Positions 46,601-58,468 of a stretch of DNA of 64,000 bases are shown here, piece after piece. A program made the position numbers and the translations under genes. Source of the stretch: Lunularia cruciata (lineage: Eukaryota; Streptophyta; Marchantiopsida; Lunulariales; Lunulariaceae). Location of the stretch: contig OX419761.1 in NCBI GenBank assembly GCA_948567375.1, forward strand, positions 2,110,501 through 2,174,500. Direction: 5' to 3'. The notes under the pieces were generated by a model, which saw only the letters and a program-made list of their open reading frames with translations, had not been told where the DNA came from and ran no database searches. Numbering within the stretch: position 1 is the stretch's first letter; every line of letters begins with the position of its first letter.

Positions 46601-48633
46601 GATTTACGATATCACTATCCGAGCTATGTATATACCCCACTGTGTCCATTGCTTTACAGAGTGCAGTGGCGAGTGCAATCCATAAGAGAGTAATCCCATT
46701 AGGTGATGTGTCGTTGGATACTCCACTTGTGTGTAGATGGTACAATTTGCATTGCTCAAAACTCTTAGATGGGGTAGGGCAGATTTCTCGTACAGACTTT
46801 CTTGTAAGGCAGATTTCTAGTATAGACTCTATTGGGGCTTAACCCCATATTACCCTTTTTGTCTTCTGTCTTGTTGGGGTCTCATCCTTCGTTTTTCATG
46901 CGCGGTCGCCTTTTCACTGAACCCCACTCTTGTATCTTGAATCAAGAGGCAGAAATGCCATTGAGAATTCTGCTCTCAGTAGTATTAGAAAGGGGACCGC
47001 GCAGGAAAAAGGACACTCAAAGGACAACACGAAGGATGGGATGACCCATCAACCCGGGACATTTGACGATGTGATAAACACAGGACCTGTGCTGTTTGTC
47101 AAATACGGCAACCGGCTAAACGCCGGAAGAGTGAAAAGATAAGGCCCGACTTTGTTTCACACGGACAATGATGATATCGATGGATGCGTTTCGCCGCACG
47201 GACGAAACCCAGCAGAACCTGCCCTCACACGGACTGCATACTGGACCTTACCGGTTGAAGTCTTGCGAAAGGACACTAAGTTTCGGTTGCAGCGGTTTCT
47301 TTCATTTCACCCGAAGATGTTGCATTCGAGGTTCGTTGGTGCCTATCATTGTCGTTTCTATATCGAACCGGCCTGAGTTCACCTGTTCTGGTAGGAACCG
47401 ACTCCCACAGCAACGGTCGCGTCCCAAGATTCAATAATTTGGAGATGCATCAACAACCTACAACCCACCGGTTCGTTGCTCTTTACGGACGTTAACCACC
47501 AAACTCGGTCCAGAACCGAATCGTGGGGTGTGGCTACACAGAACGTCATGTTGCAAATGCAAGCTGGTTTGAATCTGAGCGAGTCAGGCCAACTCGACGG
47601 ATGGATGGATCTTGCTACGTATCCAGACCACTCAATGAAGGGACTCCGCAAGACATGATTTTGATATCCATCACTGACAAACAATGCGCAGCACCTGGCG
47701 ACCTCCGATGGGCGCCAGCATAGAGGCAATAACTCCTCGTCAGAGTCACGACTATTCTGAATCGTTGTGAGACTACTCGGAGAGTATATATTAAGTTACT
47801 GGTTGTCAAGTCTGCCTTCAGTTTTCCGCAACCCGTGAGACGAACATTAAGGCTTCTTGATTGCGCTGCTCAAGCTGGGTGGATGATTGTGCACCACTTG
47901 AAACTGATAAATTATACTCATCATCCCGAGTTCACGCTTGCTTGTCCCATCCAAGGAGGGCGATTTACAGTCTAATCGTGCACGGCAATATAATGCCGGC
48001 TTGAGCAGCAACTCTTTTGAAGACACGAGGTGTAACCTTGACAGTGAACCTCCCTACGACAGTACCACTTGGGTGATGTCACAAATTTACATCCCGCATT
48101 GTGGAAGATGGTGATCAGGCAACAAGGTTATGACTCTTGAGAAATTCCAGAATATGGAACTTCATGCTGAACTATTGACGCCTTTCTTTTGTTGGCATTA
48201 AGATTATACACAGTCCCCGCTGTATGTTGTGACTCCAAGCACAACCATCAGTTAAAATTCCAAGGCCGCGACGCCTAAGCCGAATCTCCACTGCCCCCAT
48301 AATCCTCGCCATCAACTCAGGCATTGTAGAGCCAGAAAATGGAACTTAATGTTAAACTGCTGACACCTTGATTTTGTTGGCATTAAGATTGTGTCAGGCA
48401 TCGTAGAGATAACTCAATCAGTTCAAGACATACCTACTCTTCACCTGACTCTCCCGAGCTGCAGTCACATTGCACAAGTGGATTCTGTGAAGAATAAACT
48501 GTATTTCCTGCACAGACAAAACCAACGAGCGGTACAACTTCTCTGCTTGTCGGTCACTTGCTCATCAACATTCACTCTTCAGTCACTTGTTCAGTGATAA
48601 AGGGAGGTTTGAATACCAAAATCAGATCAATGG
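46601..48633. other. Higher-GC spacer, no gene recognised
   Basis: Base composition is more balanced than in the flanks. Several short frames overlap at 47150-47730 on both strands, none convincing. A block near 46820-46870 (CTATTGGGGCTTAACCCCAT) recurs in diverged form at 55157-55230. Another pair of similar blocks lies at 48154 and 48339 (ATGGAACTT... TTGTTGGCATTAAGATT). Confidence 0.4.
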
Positions 48634-51300
48634 CCGTCTCTCCCGAGATGCAACAATTTTCGACGGGTGGATGTTTGCCTGCTCTTAGAGACCTCGACCA
48701 CGCCCATACTTTTTTTCCTCCTAGATACGAAAATCATCAACTTCGTCTTGCTACACACGACTGCCCGTCCCTCCCGAGGAGCAACCAATTTCCCACGGGT
48801 GAATGCTTGCCTGCTTGACACCCATCATCTTAAATTTTCCCAGATACGACATTTACCTTTTTCTTCATGCACGAGCGCCCCTTTCTCCCCATGTGCAACC
48901 ATTTTCCAGGAGTGGATGGTTGCTTGCTATTGGAGACCTCAACGACACCCATCATCTTTAATTCTCCCCGGATACGAAATTAGCTAACATGATCTTGTTA
49001 CACACGATTCACCGTCTCTCCGGAGACGCAACTACTTTCCATGAGTGGAAAGTTGTCTGCTCTTGGAGACCTCAACGACACCCATCATCTTTAATTCTCT
49101 TCGGATTCGAAAGTAGCTATTTTGATTATGTTACACAAGGTTGGCCGTCTGTCCGGAGGCGCAAGTACTTTCCATAATTCGACAATTGTCTGCTCTTGGA
49201 AACTTCAACGACACCCATCATCTTTGATTATCTCCGGATACGAAAGTAGCAATTTTGATTATGTTACACAAGATTGGCCGTCTCTCCGGAGGTGCAACTA
49301 CTTTCGATAAGTCGACAATTGTCTGCTCTTGGAAACCTCAACGACACCCATCATCTTTAATTCTCTCCGGATTCGAAAGTAGCTATTTTGATTATGTTAC
49401 ACAAGATTGGCCGTCTTTCCGGAGGCGCAACTACTTTCGATAATTCGACAATTGTCTGCTCTCCGAAACTTCAACGACACCCATCATCTTTAATTCTCCG
49501 CTTCGCTGCTCTTGGATCGGAGTCCTCAACGGCACCCACCGTCCTTGAAATCTCAGGGAATGCTAAACATTTTTACTTCTCCCCGGATACAAAAATCTGA
49601 AGACTCATCGTGCAACACACGATCGCCCGTCTCTCCCAAGGTGCAACCATTTTCCAAGGGTGGATACATGCCTGCTCTTGGAGACCTCAACGACACCCAT
49701 CATCTTTAATTCTCCGCTTCGCTGCTCTTGGATCGGAGTCCTCAACGGCACCCACCGTCCTTGAAATCTAAGGGAATGCTAAACCTTTTTATTTCTCCCC
49801 GGAAACGAAAATCTGAAGACTCATCGTGCAACACACGATTGCCCGTCTCGTCCGAGGGGCAATCATTTTCCACGGGTGGATGCTTGCCTGCTCTTGGAGA
49901 CCTCAACGACACCCACCATCTTTAGTTCTCCCGGATACGAAGGTTTTCAATTTCACACACGATCGCCCGCTCCCGAGGTGCAACCATTCTCCACTGGTGG
50001 ATGGTTGCCTGCTCTTGGAGACGTCAACGACACCCATCACTTCTAATTCTCCCGGATACGAAGTTTTTCAATTTCAGAATGCAACACACGATCCCCCTAC
50101 TCCCCCGATGTCCAACCATTCTCCACGGTTCGATGCTTGCCTGGTCTTGGAGACCTCAACGACACCCATCATCTTTAATTGTCCCGAATATGAAAATTAT
50201 AAACACGCTCAAGCTACAAACAATCGCCCGTCGCTCAGAGATGCAACCATTTTCCACAGGTGGATGCTTGCCTGCTCTTGGAGACCTCAACGACATAATT
50301 TTAAATTGTTCCCGGATGCGAATCTCTTTTGTATGATCTAGTTACACACGATTGGCCTGATCTCCCGAGATGCAACCATTTTCCACGGGTGGATACTTGC
50401 CTGCTCGTGGAGAAGTGGAGAACTCAGCGACACCCATCATCTTTAATTCTCCCCGGATACGAATTTTTTATATATGATCTAGTTACACACGATTGGCCTG
50501 GTCTCCCGAGGTGCAACCATTTTCCACGGGTGGATTCTTGCCTGCTCTTGGAGAACTCAGCGACACCCATCATCTTCAATTCTCCACGGATACGAATGTT
50601 TTGAATATGATCTAGCCACACACGATTGGCCTGGTCTCCCGAGATGCAACCATTTTCCACGGGTGGATGCTTGCCTGCTCTTGGAGACCTCCACGACACC
50701 CATCATCTTTACTTCTCCCATATGCGAAAATTATAAACACGATGAAGCTACAAACGATCGACCGCCGCTCCCGAGATGCAACAATTTTCCGCAGCTGGAT
50801 GCTTGTTTGCACTTGGAGATTGGAGATCTCAACAACACCCATCATCTTTAATTCTCCCCGGATACGAAACTTTTGTTAGTGTACAGGTTATACACGATTG
50901 GCCTGGTCTCCCGATATGCAACCATTTTCCACGGGTGGATGCTTGCCTGCGCTTGGAGACCTCAACGACACCCATCATCTTTAATCGTCTACAGCTACAA
51001 AGTTTCTTTTGGCATTTGTTATGATAGCGAAGACCGCCCGGCTCTTGATGTGCAATCTTTTTCCACGAGTGTTCTCATGCTGGGCTGTGTATGAAGACCT
51101 CCGCGCATATGAAATGTTTTGTCGTCTCGTGTTACACACGATCGCCCGTCTCTCCGCTTCGCTGCTCTTGGATCGGAGTCCTCAACGGCACTTGCCGTCC
51201 TTGTGATGCGATGATCATCCGTGTTGCAGTCGATTCCTACAAGTGTGTGCTTGCTTGCGCTTGGTGACATCCAACGACACCGATCATGTTTAGTTCAGTC
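48634..51300. repeat. Tandem array, about 20 units of 105-145 bp
   Basis: Each unit contains CTCTTGGAGACCTC, AACGACACCCATCATC, a CGGATACGAA word, an ACACGAT word and GATGCAACCATTTTCC or close variants. Four consecutive units from 48989 to 49388 repeat at exactly 133 bp; others vary. A second insert-like block (CTCCGCTTCGCTGCTCTTGG) recurs at about 49497, 49713 and 51150. As 133 is not a multiple of three, the frames seen across it change at every unit and are not genes. Confidence 0.9.
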
Positions 51301-51672
51301 GGATCCGGAAACAACTAGTCTTAAACAGATACAGGGCCGCCATCACCGGATGTATATAGACAGAAACAGAAAATTTCAGGAGCTGCAGTCAATGCAAACG
51401 TTGTTGAGTTTTCCACATCTGTGGATGTTTTATAATGGAGCATCGTCTGTATTTGTCTTGGACTTATTTGGTCATTTATTATCAGAGTACACAGCAGTTT
51501 TTATCGCAGCATGAAGCAGCGGCAGAAATTGTGTCCATCCAAAATCTAAAGGAACCCAGCGATAAGATACCCACCAGGGTATTCATTGACAGGTTTCCTA
51601 TAAATCAAATCCCTCAAGTCTGTTACACTTCGACAATGTCTTGTCTGAATTCGTCCCACGATGTGCATTATT

Positions 51673-52096
51673 CTACACTTGGCCATGGTCGTCTCCCTTC
51701 TCTGCTTCTCATCAGTTGATATTAGGAGAGACGGTTGTGCTTCAGTCTACACTTGGCCATGGTCGTGTCCCTTCTGCTTCTCATCAGTGGATATTAGGAG
51801 AGAAACGGTTGTGCTTCAGTCTACACTTGGCCATGGTCGTGTCCCTTCTGCTTCTCATCAGTGGATATTAGGAGAGAGACGGTTGTGCTTCAGTCTACAC
51901 TTGGACATGGTCGTCTCCCTTCTCTGCTTCGCATCAGTGGATACTAAGAGAGGCGGTTGTGCTTCAGTCTACACTTGCCATGGTCGTCTCCCTTCTCTGC
52001 TTCTCATGAGTGGATATTAGGAGAGGCGGTTGTGCTTCAGTCTACATGGTCGTCTCCCTTCTCTGCTCCTCACCATTTAATACTAGAAGAGACGGT
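51673..52096. repeat. Six tandem units of 74 bp
   Basis: Units start CTACACTTGGCCATGG and contain CATCAGTGGATATTAGG and GGTTGTGCTTCAGT. The first three or four are nearly identical, with 2-3 base indels; the last is truncated and diverged. The array follows soon after the larger array but shares no clear unit with it. Confidence 0.9.
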
Positions 52097-54300
52097 CCTA
52101 GCTTGTCCGCATCCAATCAAAGTATATGCCTTGAATATGTGGTTGAGAAGTTTATCGTTCCCAGATTACAATCAATAAATCTAGATCGCATAGTAGGTTA
52201 TTATAAATTACATAATTTTGGTATTGAAGTATAATTTGTTCTCATGAACCACTAAGCTTCTATATATACAGTCTAGAATGACAATATTCACTCCCAGAGT
52301 AGTATATGACTCTCAAGAGGGTTGCGGTTGTTGAATAATATTTCAGTATAAACAAGAGTTTACATAGTACAGAATTTAGAATACCCACTTTTAAACTCTT
52401 ATATTTAATTTTTAAACCTTTCAATGTAGTCCCCATGGTTTTCAATCATTTATATTGATTTCTATCCATGGTAAAACAGATGGTGACAAACAGACTTTGA
52501 TTACACTTCTATGTATGATATCCAAAATTTTATAACTTTCCTTTCTTCTTGACGTTACAATGAGATATGTAACGCATATTTGTAGCTAGATCTAAAACTT
52601 TAAACTTCATCTCAAATGTTCTGCTTATTTTACTCAAAGAGATATATGGTCAAAGTTTGTAGCTCCTAAATATAGTGAAGTTAATTTGCAAATTGATACC
52701 AGTTCCAATTAAGAAAGCATCACAATTTGCTTATATGTTGTGTTTATGCTAATAAAAATTTGAATTTATTTGTTCTTAAATATTATTAAAGGATATATAT
52801 ATATATATATATATTTATTTATATATACATACACACATATTACTTACGTAGATTATGGGTATCACGGATCTATATATATTGAAATGTATTTAATCTAGCT
52901 AAGAGGGTTTATAATTTGGTAAACCACCAGCCCCATTGGAACACTCCTACATCTCAAATGCAAAACTTGAAAACACCATGAAAGGCACCTGATTGCTTTC
53001 CACCATCATAAGATTATGAGATGATCGTTGAACAGAAATACCAATCCAAATTGGTTTAGTTTTGAAGCTTAGAAACTGACATGATAATTATATGTTCCGT
53101 ACCATGCATAGGATCTTTGCTTCCATTGATCCATGCCATGCTTTGAATATGTAAATAAATTCATGGAAATAAAGATCCAATGCATTGCAGAGTGGAAAGC
53201 AATATTACCTTTCAATTAGTCCATGCCATGCTTTACTTCTTTATGTGTCTCCTCCTATCAGTATGTGGTTTACACGAGTCAATGGATTCATAGGTCATTA
53301 CCTATTGGACATTTAGCCAAAGCCTTGATATTCTTTTAATAATATAGTTATTTAATATAAACCTAAATAATATCACTTTCAAAAATTATAATGGTAATCC
53401 GTGGTATTCTTAAAGCTTATTTGTTGCAAAATTAGAAAGGTCTGATAGTTATAAACAAAAAATAAAGTATAATCCATGATGGAGGTTAATTCAAGTTCAG
53501 CAATATAATCCATTTTGTGTAGGATGATGCATTTTATGTTTAAGAACATGTCGGATTAAATATAAATATAGCTATTTTGGCAAGTATCAATGTGTAAATT
53601 CATTCTTACTATGTTTTGGAAAATATTTTTGATTTCTACCTAACAGATTGCTCCGGCTTGCTCTAAAATTTAATCAAAATTCTAAAATAAAATTTTAGAA
53701 CCTTAAATTAGATTAACAAATATTACTATAAATTATGGTTTTAAAGAATCATGAAAAAATTCATACAGAAAATTATTCAAAAAAATAAAAATTGGAATTC
53801 CACTTGGTATATATGTAATATCAAAGGATTACAGAAGTATTTAATTTATTTTTAAATTATATAAAATCACTTTTGATACAAATTTAAATTTTTATATTTC
53901 CAAAAAGTTAGAATATTATTTTAAATAAATTATATATATAATAATTTAAAATTAAAATAATTTTATACAACTTTGATCTTATATACTTAAATAAAGTGTA
54001 ATTACACTTTCAATCTTATTTAATAAATTTCCATATTATATTATTTTTATTTAAATTTATTGGGAAGTTATAATTTAAATATTTAACACTAAATAACCAT
54101 AAAGTATCCATGGGCACTCAATTAATAAAGTTAAAGGAAACAATTGCATCAGATAAACTAAAATTGAAAAGACCCATCAAACCCTACAAGGGAGAGACAA
54201 AACAGGTAACATGGGGCTAATCTCCAATACAGTCTATATTAAAAAATGGCCATACCGCACTTAAGATACGGTTTTATGCAAACCGTACAATCTACACTAA
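52097..54300. other. AT-rich spacer, no gene recognised
   Basis: Long A/T runs and an (AT)n microsatellite at about 52792-52814, with no credible frame. The word CCATGCCATGCTTT occurs twice (about 53136 and 53222). Confidence 0.5.
52792..52814. repeat. (AT)n microsatellite
   Basis: About eleven AT dinucleotides in a row, followed by a degenerate TTTATTTATATATACATACACA tail. Confidence 0.9.
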
Positions 54301-54387
54301 ATTAACTGAGCAATGAATAGAGAGTTTATACCATTTCTGTTCTCACAACGCTGTGTCTTCATCATAATCAAATTCGGATGTCAGGAA

Positions 54388-54434
54388 GCAGCATGTGTCA
54401 GGCATCTAACCGGTAGATGCCTGACATATGCTGC
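54388..54434. repeat. Near-perfect hairpin, 21 bp stem, 5 nt loop
   Basis: Left arm 54388-54408 (begins GCAGCATGTG) and right arm 54414-54434 (ends CATATGCTGC) pair over 21 bases with one G:T mismatch. The loop is ACCGG. The loop is very short for a plant microRNA precursor. It may be an element end or a small palindromic insertion. Confidence 0.85.
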
Positions 54435-54581
54435 ATCCAGCCAGGGACATAAACTGGAACCAGCTTGTATATGGATACTCATTCGGATGCGGATTGGATA
54501 CTGCAGGCGGAATCTAGATTCATCTTTCTTGTTCATTCATCTTCTCATCCTGCGCGGTCGCCCTTTTCCTTCTTTTTTGTT

Positions 54582-54670
54582 TATTGGTGGAAAGGTAATG
54601 ATGAGTAAGTAGATGTCGCAAACTTTCATCAAACTAGTGAAAAATATACTTATTACCTTTCCCACCAATT
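54582..54670. repeat. Inverted repeat with 48 nt loop
   Basis: ATTGGTGGAAAGGTAAT at 54582 pairs with ATTACCTTTCCCACCAAT ending near 54670, with a one-base bulge. No coding sense. Confidence 0.75.
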
Positions 54671-57461
54671 ATGCTTCCCGAAGCTAGACTTGCCATCACT
54701 AAGCAGTTCTCTGATCGATTTCTTCATAGTATACCTCTGAGACTTCACCTTCATTACCCATCCGGAACTCAAGTTCGTGTCAGTTTGCTATCCAATCCTG
54801 TCATGTGCAAGTTCTCGAGAAAGCGCAGTGAGTTTAAGGTTCGAGTGCATTACCAACACGGGGTTTCGCGGAGTACGCCGGCTTCGAAAGTATATATCGT
54901 GGTCGTTTTGCACTCTACTGCTTATTGAATCTTGAGTAGTTCGTGTAGTGTAGAAAAACAGCCCACTGCGAACCGGCTAAAATAAATGCTTTCATTGCAT
55001 CTCCCAAAATAATGATGAATCTTTGCAACCAAGCCACGAGCGATCATTTGCATCACTATGTGGTTGATGTTTATTGTGATCACCCCAGGTTACCTGGTTA
55101 GTTTTAACTCAGGTTAGATCTAATGGGATGAAAATTTTCCATAAGAACTAACTAGACATTGACTCTACTGGGGCTTAGCCCCATTTTACCTTGTTCGTCT
55201 CTCTCTTGTATGGTTTGATGGGGTCTTCCCATCCTTTGTATTTAAAACTTACAAAAAAGGTTTACGATTCTTCACTCAAAAGCTGTCAGCCCTCCGACTG
55301 GTCAGAGGGTGCCATGCCAGTTTTGGGGTTTTTTTAATGGGGTTTTTTTAATGACTAAGTTGATGGGGTTTTTTTAATGACTAAATTGGCGCTAGGTGCT
55401 GGAGATCAATTCACATTATCTCTTTCACGCTATGATGCAATGCATGATATATTCAAATATGTTGAAATATCTATGTTACTTAATGAAATATACTATTTAA
55501 TCAGAAAGTTTTAATATTCAAATGTAAGAATAAATGAAATGAAATTGGTTTGTTTTAGTGTAAATAAAAAAATTCAATAATATTTATTTATAACCATAGA
55601 GTTTAGAATATTTACTCTTTGATTACTTAGGCATCTATATTTTCCTCCTTTTTTGTAGTTGTTGATAAGCTAATTTTAGAGACATATGTGACCAGGGTGG
55701 AAAAGGGATCCTTTTCTCTTCATTTGTTATTGCAGCAGATGGGAGACGGTAGAGTTGCAGGGTCCATTTGTCAAAAGTGAAAGACTAAATGACAAATTGC
55801 AAGAGATTTGGGGAAGTTTGGAGTGTTTCAAGCATTGAGGGAGTTTGGAGAAGGGATTCAAGGAGTGAAGAACTGACAAGCTACAATCTGAAGACACAAA
55901 TCAGACAATTTGATCAGATTCCAAGAGGGATATCACTGATTGAATCAAGGGGGGTAGAATTCATACCCATGAGGACAAAGTAGATCATTTGGAGAGCTTC
56001 ATGAGACCTTTTTTAGTGGTGTTGGAGAGTAGATAAAGTTCTTATAGCGCTAAGTGCAAGAAATTCTAGTTTTGGATCAATCTCAAATTAGATCTGATTG
56101 ATTGAAGTTGAAGTTTTTGAGATGTAAGGTGTTGGAGAGGAGCTGATGATGGGGTTTTGAATTTTGGTCACTCCCCAAGTTGTGGTTTGAGTCACCTTAT
56201 GAAAATTTCCAATGTTGTTTTTGATTAGGTTTCTCACCTTTAGGTGAAGATTTCATGTGAATTCCTCAAAAGGAAAATTCAGTGTCTTGGATCAAGTATA
56301 CCTGGGTCTGTAAAGCTCACAAGTTAGCCCTGCTTAGGAATTGATCCATATCTAGGGATTGGGGTTGGATTAGGCCATTAAACTCTCCAAAAATTTAGCC
56401 AAGAATACAACCAAATACTATAGGAAATTTGGTTGGCTTTGGATTTATGAAGAGTGAGATCTAATGCAACAAGTTCTACTAAAAAAAGTATCATAAGCTC
56501 AATAGTGCATTTTTGTCTTCAATTATGATTGAGTATTAATTCTCCCATCTTTATGACTGTGATTGGAAATTTTAGATTGACAGACTGATTGGGACGATTT
56601 TTTGTACCTTTGATCCAGAAATCTAGAAAAAGTTACCAAGAATCAAGAGCAAGCCCTAAAATTTGGGATTTCAAATTAGGGTGAAAGCTACAAAAAACTG
56701 GCCAAATTTGAGAGCTTGTGAGGGGAGCTATAGCAATCAGATTGAGATTCATTTCATGTCATTGGAAAGTTGATCTTACAAGCGTTCCATTGAAACTAGA
56801 GCACTTAAATCCAAGTCATACAAAAAGAGTTATGTCCATATGAGTTGCACAAACCTTTTCCTTGTCAAAAAGATATAGAAGTTCCTCACTTAGATTAGAA
56901 GTTAGTTGAAATCTGAAATTAGCTTGATTACAAAGCAAGAAGGCTCTGAACTTCTTTTTCAACAAAGAGTACAAAGTTATTGTCAAAATTATTGTGATCA
57001 GATCCTCTTTGTGCTTGCATGCCTATTTGTACACCCAGTTGACTTGCATTGGTGTGCAGGCATTACACTTAGGTTCCTTCCTTCTAGGTGTGATATGTTT
57101 TTTGCCTTGGTAATGTTGGAAGTGATGACCAACATACCATGAGTGTGTGTTATGATGACAAGTAAGGTTGCTCGTTACTTCCCTACCCGGTAGAAGGAAT
57201 CTTAGAAACAAGAGTGTAGGGTTCTACTAGTTGGGTACCATGTGTGCTCAGATTAGTAGTGACAAGTCAATGCATGACCTTTGATATATAAGCTCCACAA
57301 CTAGGAATCCTATGTGTTCTCAGGGAGAGAAATATAAAGTATGACAATGGGCTATCAAGATTGAGTAATTTTGATAGATTGGGGTATTTAAAGAGGGGAT
57401 GAGATAGATGCTTCTCAAGAAAATGTTTTTGCACCTTGATTTTTGTTTGTGAATCAATTTT
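54671..57461. other. Spacer, probably old transposon DNA
   Basis: A T-rich block near 55320-55380 repeats GGGGTTTTTTTAATG three times. From about 55700 to 57460 the sequence resembles an untranslated retroelement leader, with long stretches free of frames. A block near 57100-57190 (GAAGTGATGACC, GTGTTATGATGACAAG) resembles 59960-60070, so the two stretches may belong to one family. Confidence 0.35.
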
Positions 57462-57630
57462 GCATCAAGATTATGTAAATTCAACATAACAAGTGAGAAT
57501 ATATCTCATTTACCCTTTTGGAGTAGAGTTCATGGACATAGTGATTAATTTTCCAAACCCGGTGATTCTACTTATGGTGATAGATGATAAAGAGTGGAAT
57601 TTTACAATCTACATTTTTCAAAAAGTGTAG
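57462..57630 (+). pseudogene. Third copy of the chromovirus leader module
   Basis: Translation gives QFCIKIM, a stop, IQHNK, then after one missing base VRIYLIYPFGVEFMDIVI and NPVILLMVIDDKEWNFTIYIF. This matches the first leader module of elements 1 and 4 (HIKVMYIQHEQM, LVYHFGAEFMDRVM, NPVILPLVIYDREWDLTIYIL). No LTR, primer site or gag of that family is visible nearby, so it probably belongs to a different, older element. Confidence 0.7.
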
Positions 57631-57921
57631 ATGCTCCTAGGGAAGCACTCCAAGTGCCGCTGTTGCAGGGAGTTTTTGGTCTTGAGAATGCACCAAGACT
57701 GCTCTGTTTGACAATGACTCAAAACTTCTTGTAATCAAAACTTGTTTCTACTCTTGCTTGGAGAGCAGTCTCCTTCTTGCTAGAGCAGCTTGGCTATGAT
57801 TTCTCCTAAGCATAGGTTCTTCTAAATGGTTCCTTGCATTGAGTTTCATTGGGATAATCTTGATCGTAAAGTTTCACTAGCTAATGTTCAAGTTTTGTTA
57901 ATATTGGGTTTGTATTTATTT

Positions 57922-57976
57922 GGGGAGGAGGGGGAGGGGGAGGGGAGGGAGAGGGGGAGGGGAGGGAGAGGAGGTG
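57922..57976 (+). repeat. G-rich purine tract, possible G-quadruplex
   Basis: Over 50 bases of GGGGAGGAGGGGG-like sequence hold at least eight runs of three or more Gs separated by one to three purines. This satisfies the usual quadruplex pattern several times over. The other strand is a pure pyrimidine tract. Confidence 0.9.
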
Positions 57977-57983
57977 GATTTTT

Positions 57984-58071
57984 TCTAACAAGTCACAAGC
58001 CCATGGGCAGTTTCAGTTCAATGTGACCAGGTCAGTGGTAGGATCCGCCTATGTAATTGCATTGGGAGCTC
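57984..58071. repeat. Direct repeat, copy 1
   Basis: TCTAACAAGTCACAAGCCCA ... TTGGGAGCTC, about 88 bp, recurs at 58381-58468 with roughly ten differences. The 309 bp between the copies resembles a segment at 62150-62340. Confidence 0.75.
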
Positions 58072-58115
58072 CAAGAATGGAGTCCTCTCCTTGAAACTAT
58101 TCACGGATCAAAATA

Positions 58116-58380
58116 ATCACACTCAATCACGAGGAACCTCATATTCATTACAATACCAAGCCTTGCAGTTTATAAACCCTTTGGGGAAAAGCCAAACAGC
58201 TCCAGAATAAATAGTGACCACACCTAAACGCTTCAACTGCCCAAGTCGAGCGTGAAAATGCTCATTGTCATATATTTTATAACCAAAAAACCCCGCCCCG
58301 CCTACAATGTCAGCATACAAAGGAAGAGGTGAAATCAACCTAGTCCAAATCCCTATCCCTTACAACTCTTTGTCTCCTTG
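58116..58380. repeat. Segment related to 62150-62340
   Basis: Shared words in order: CACTCAATCA..AGGAA, CTCAT.TTCAT, AATACCAAG-like, GTTTATAA.CC.TT, CAGTGACCA-like, CCAAG. The two copies face the same way, 4 kb apart, and might be remnants of LTRs flanking the gag remnant at 60384-61818. Confidence 0.45.
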
Positions 58381-58468
58381 TCTAACAAGTCACAAGCCCA
58401 CGGCCAGTTTCAATTCAATGCGACCAAGTCAGTGGCAGGATTTGCCTGTATAACTGGATTGGGAGCTC
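58381..58468. repeat. Direct repeat, copy 2
   Basis: Partner of 57984-58071, 397 bp away. It could reflect a local duplication or the ends of a small element. Confidence 0.75.

Noticed and set aside
49826-50341. 171-codon open frame in the minisatellite
   Set aside because: The units are not multiples of three, the frame changes between units, and composition follows the repeat rather than a protein.
48634-51300. CRISPR-like array
   Set aside because: Unit lengths vary, spacers are not unique, and the DNA is plant nuclear. It is a plain tandem repeat.
54388-54434. Call of a microRNA gene
   Set aside because: The 5 nt loop and the lack of a longer fold-back are atypical for plant precursors. 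It is left as a hairpin of unknown role.
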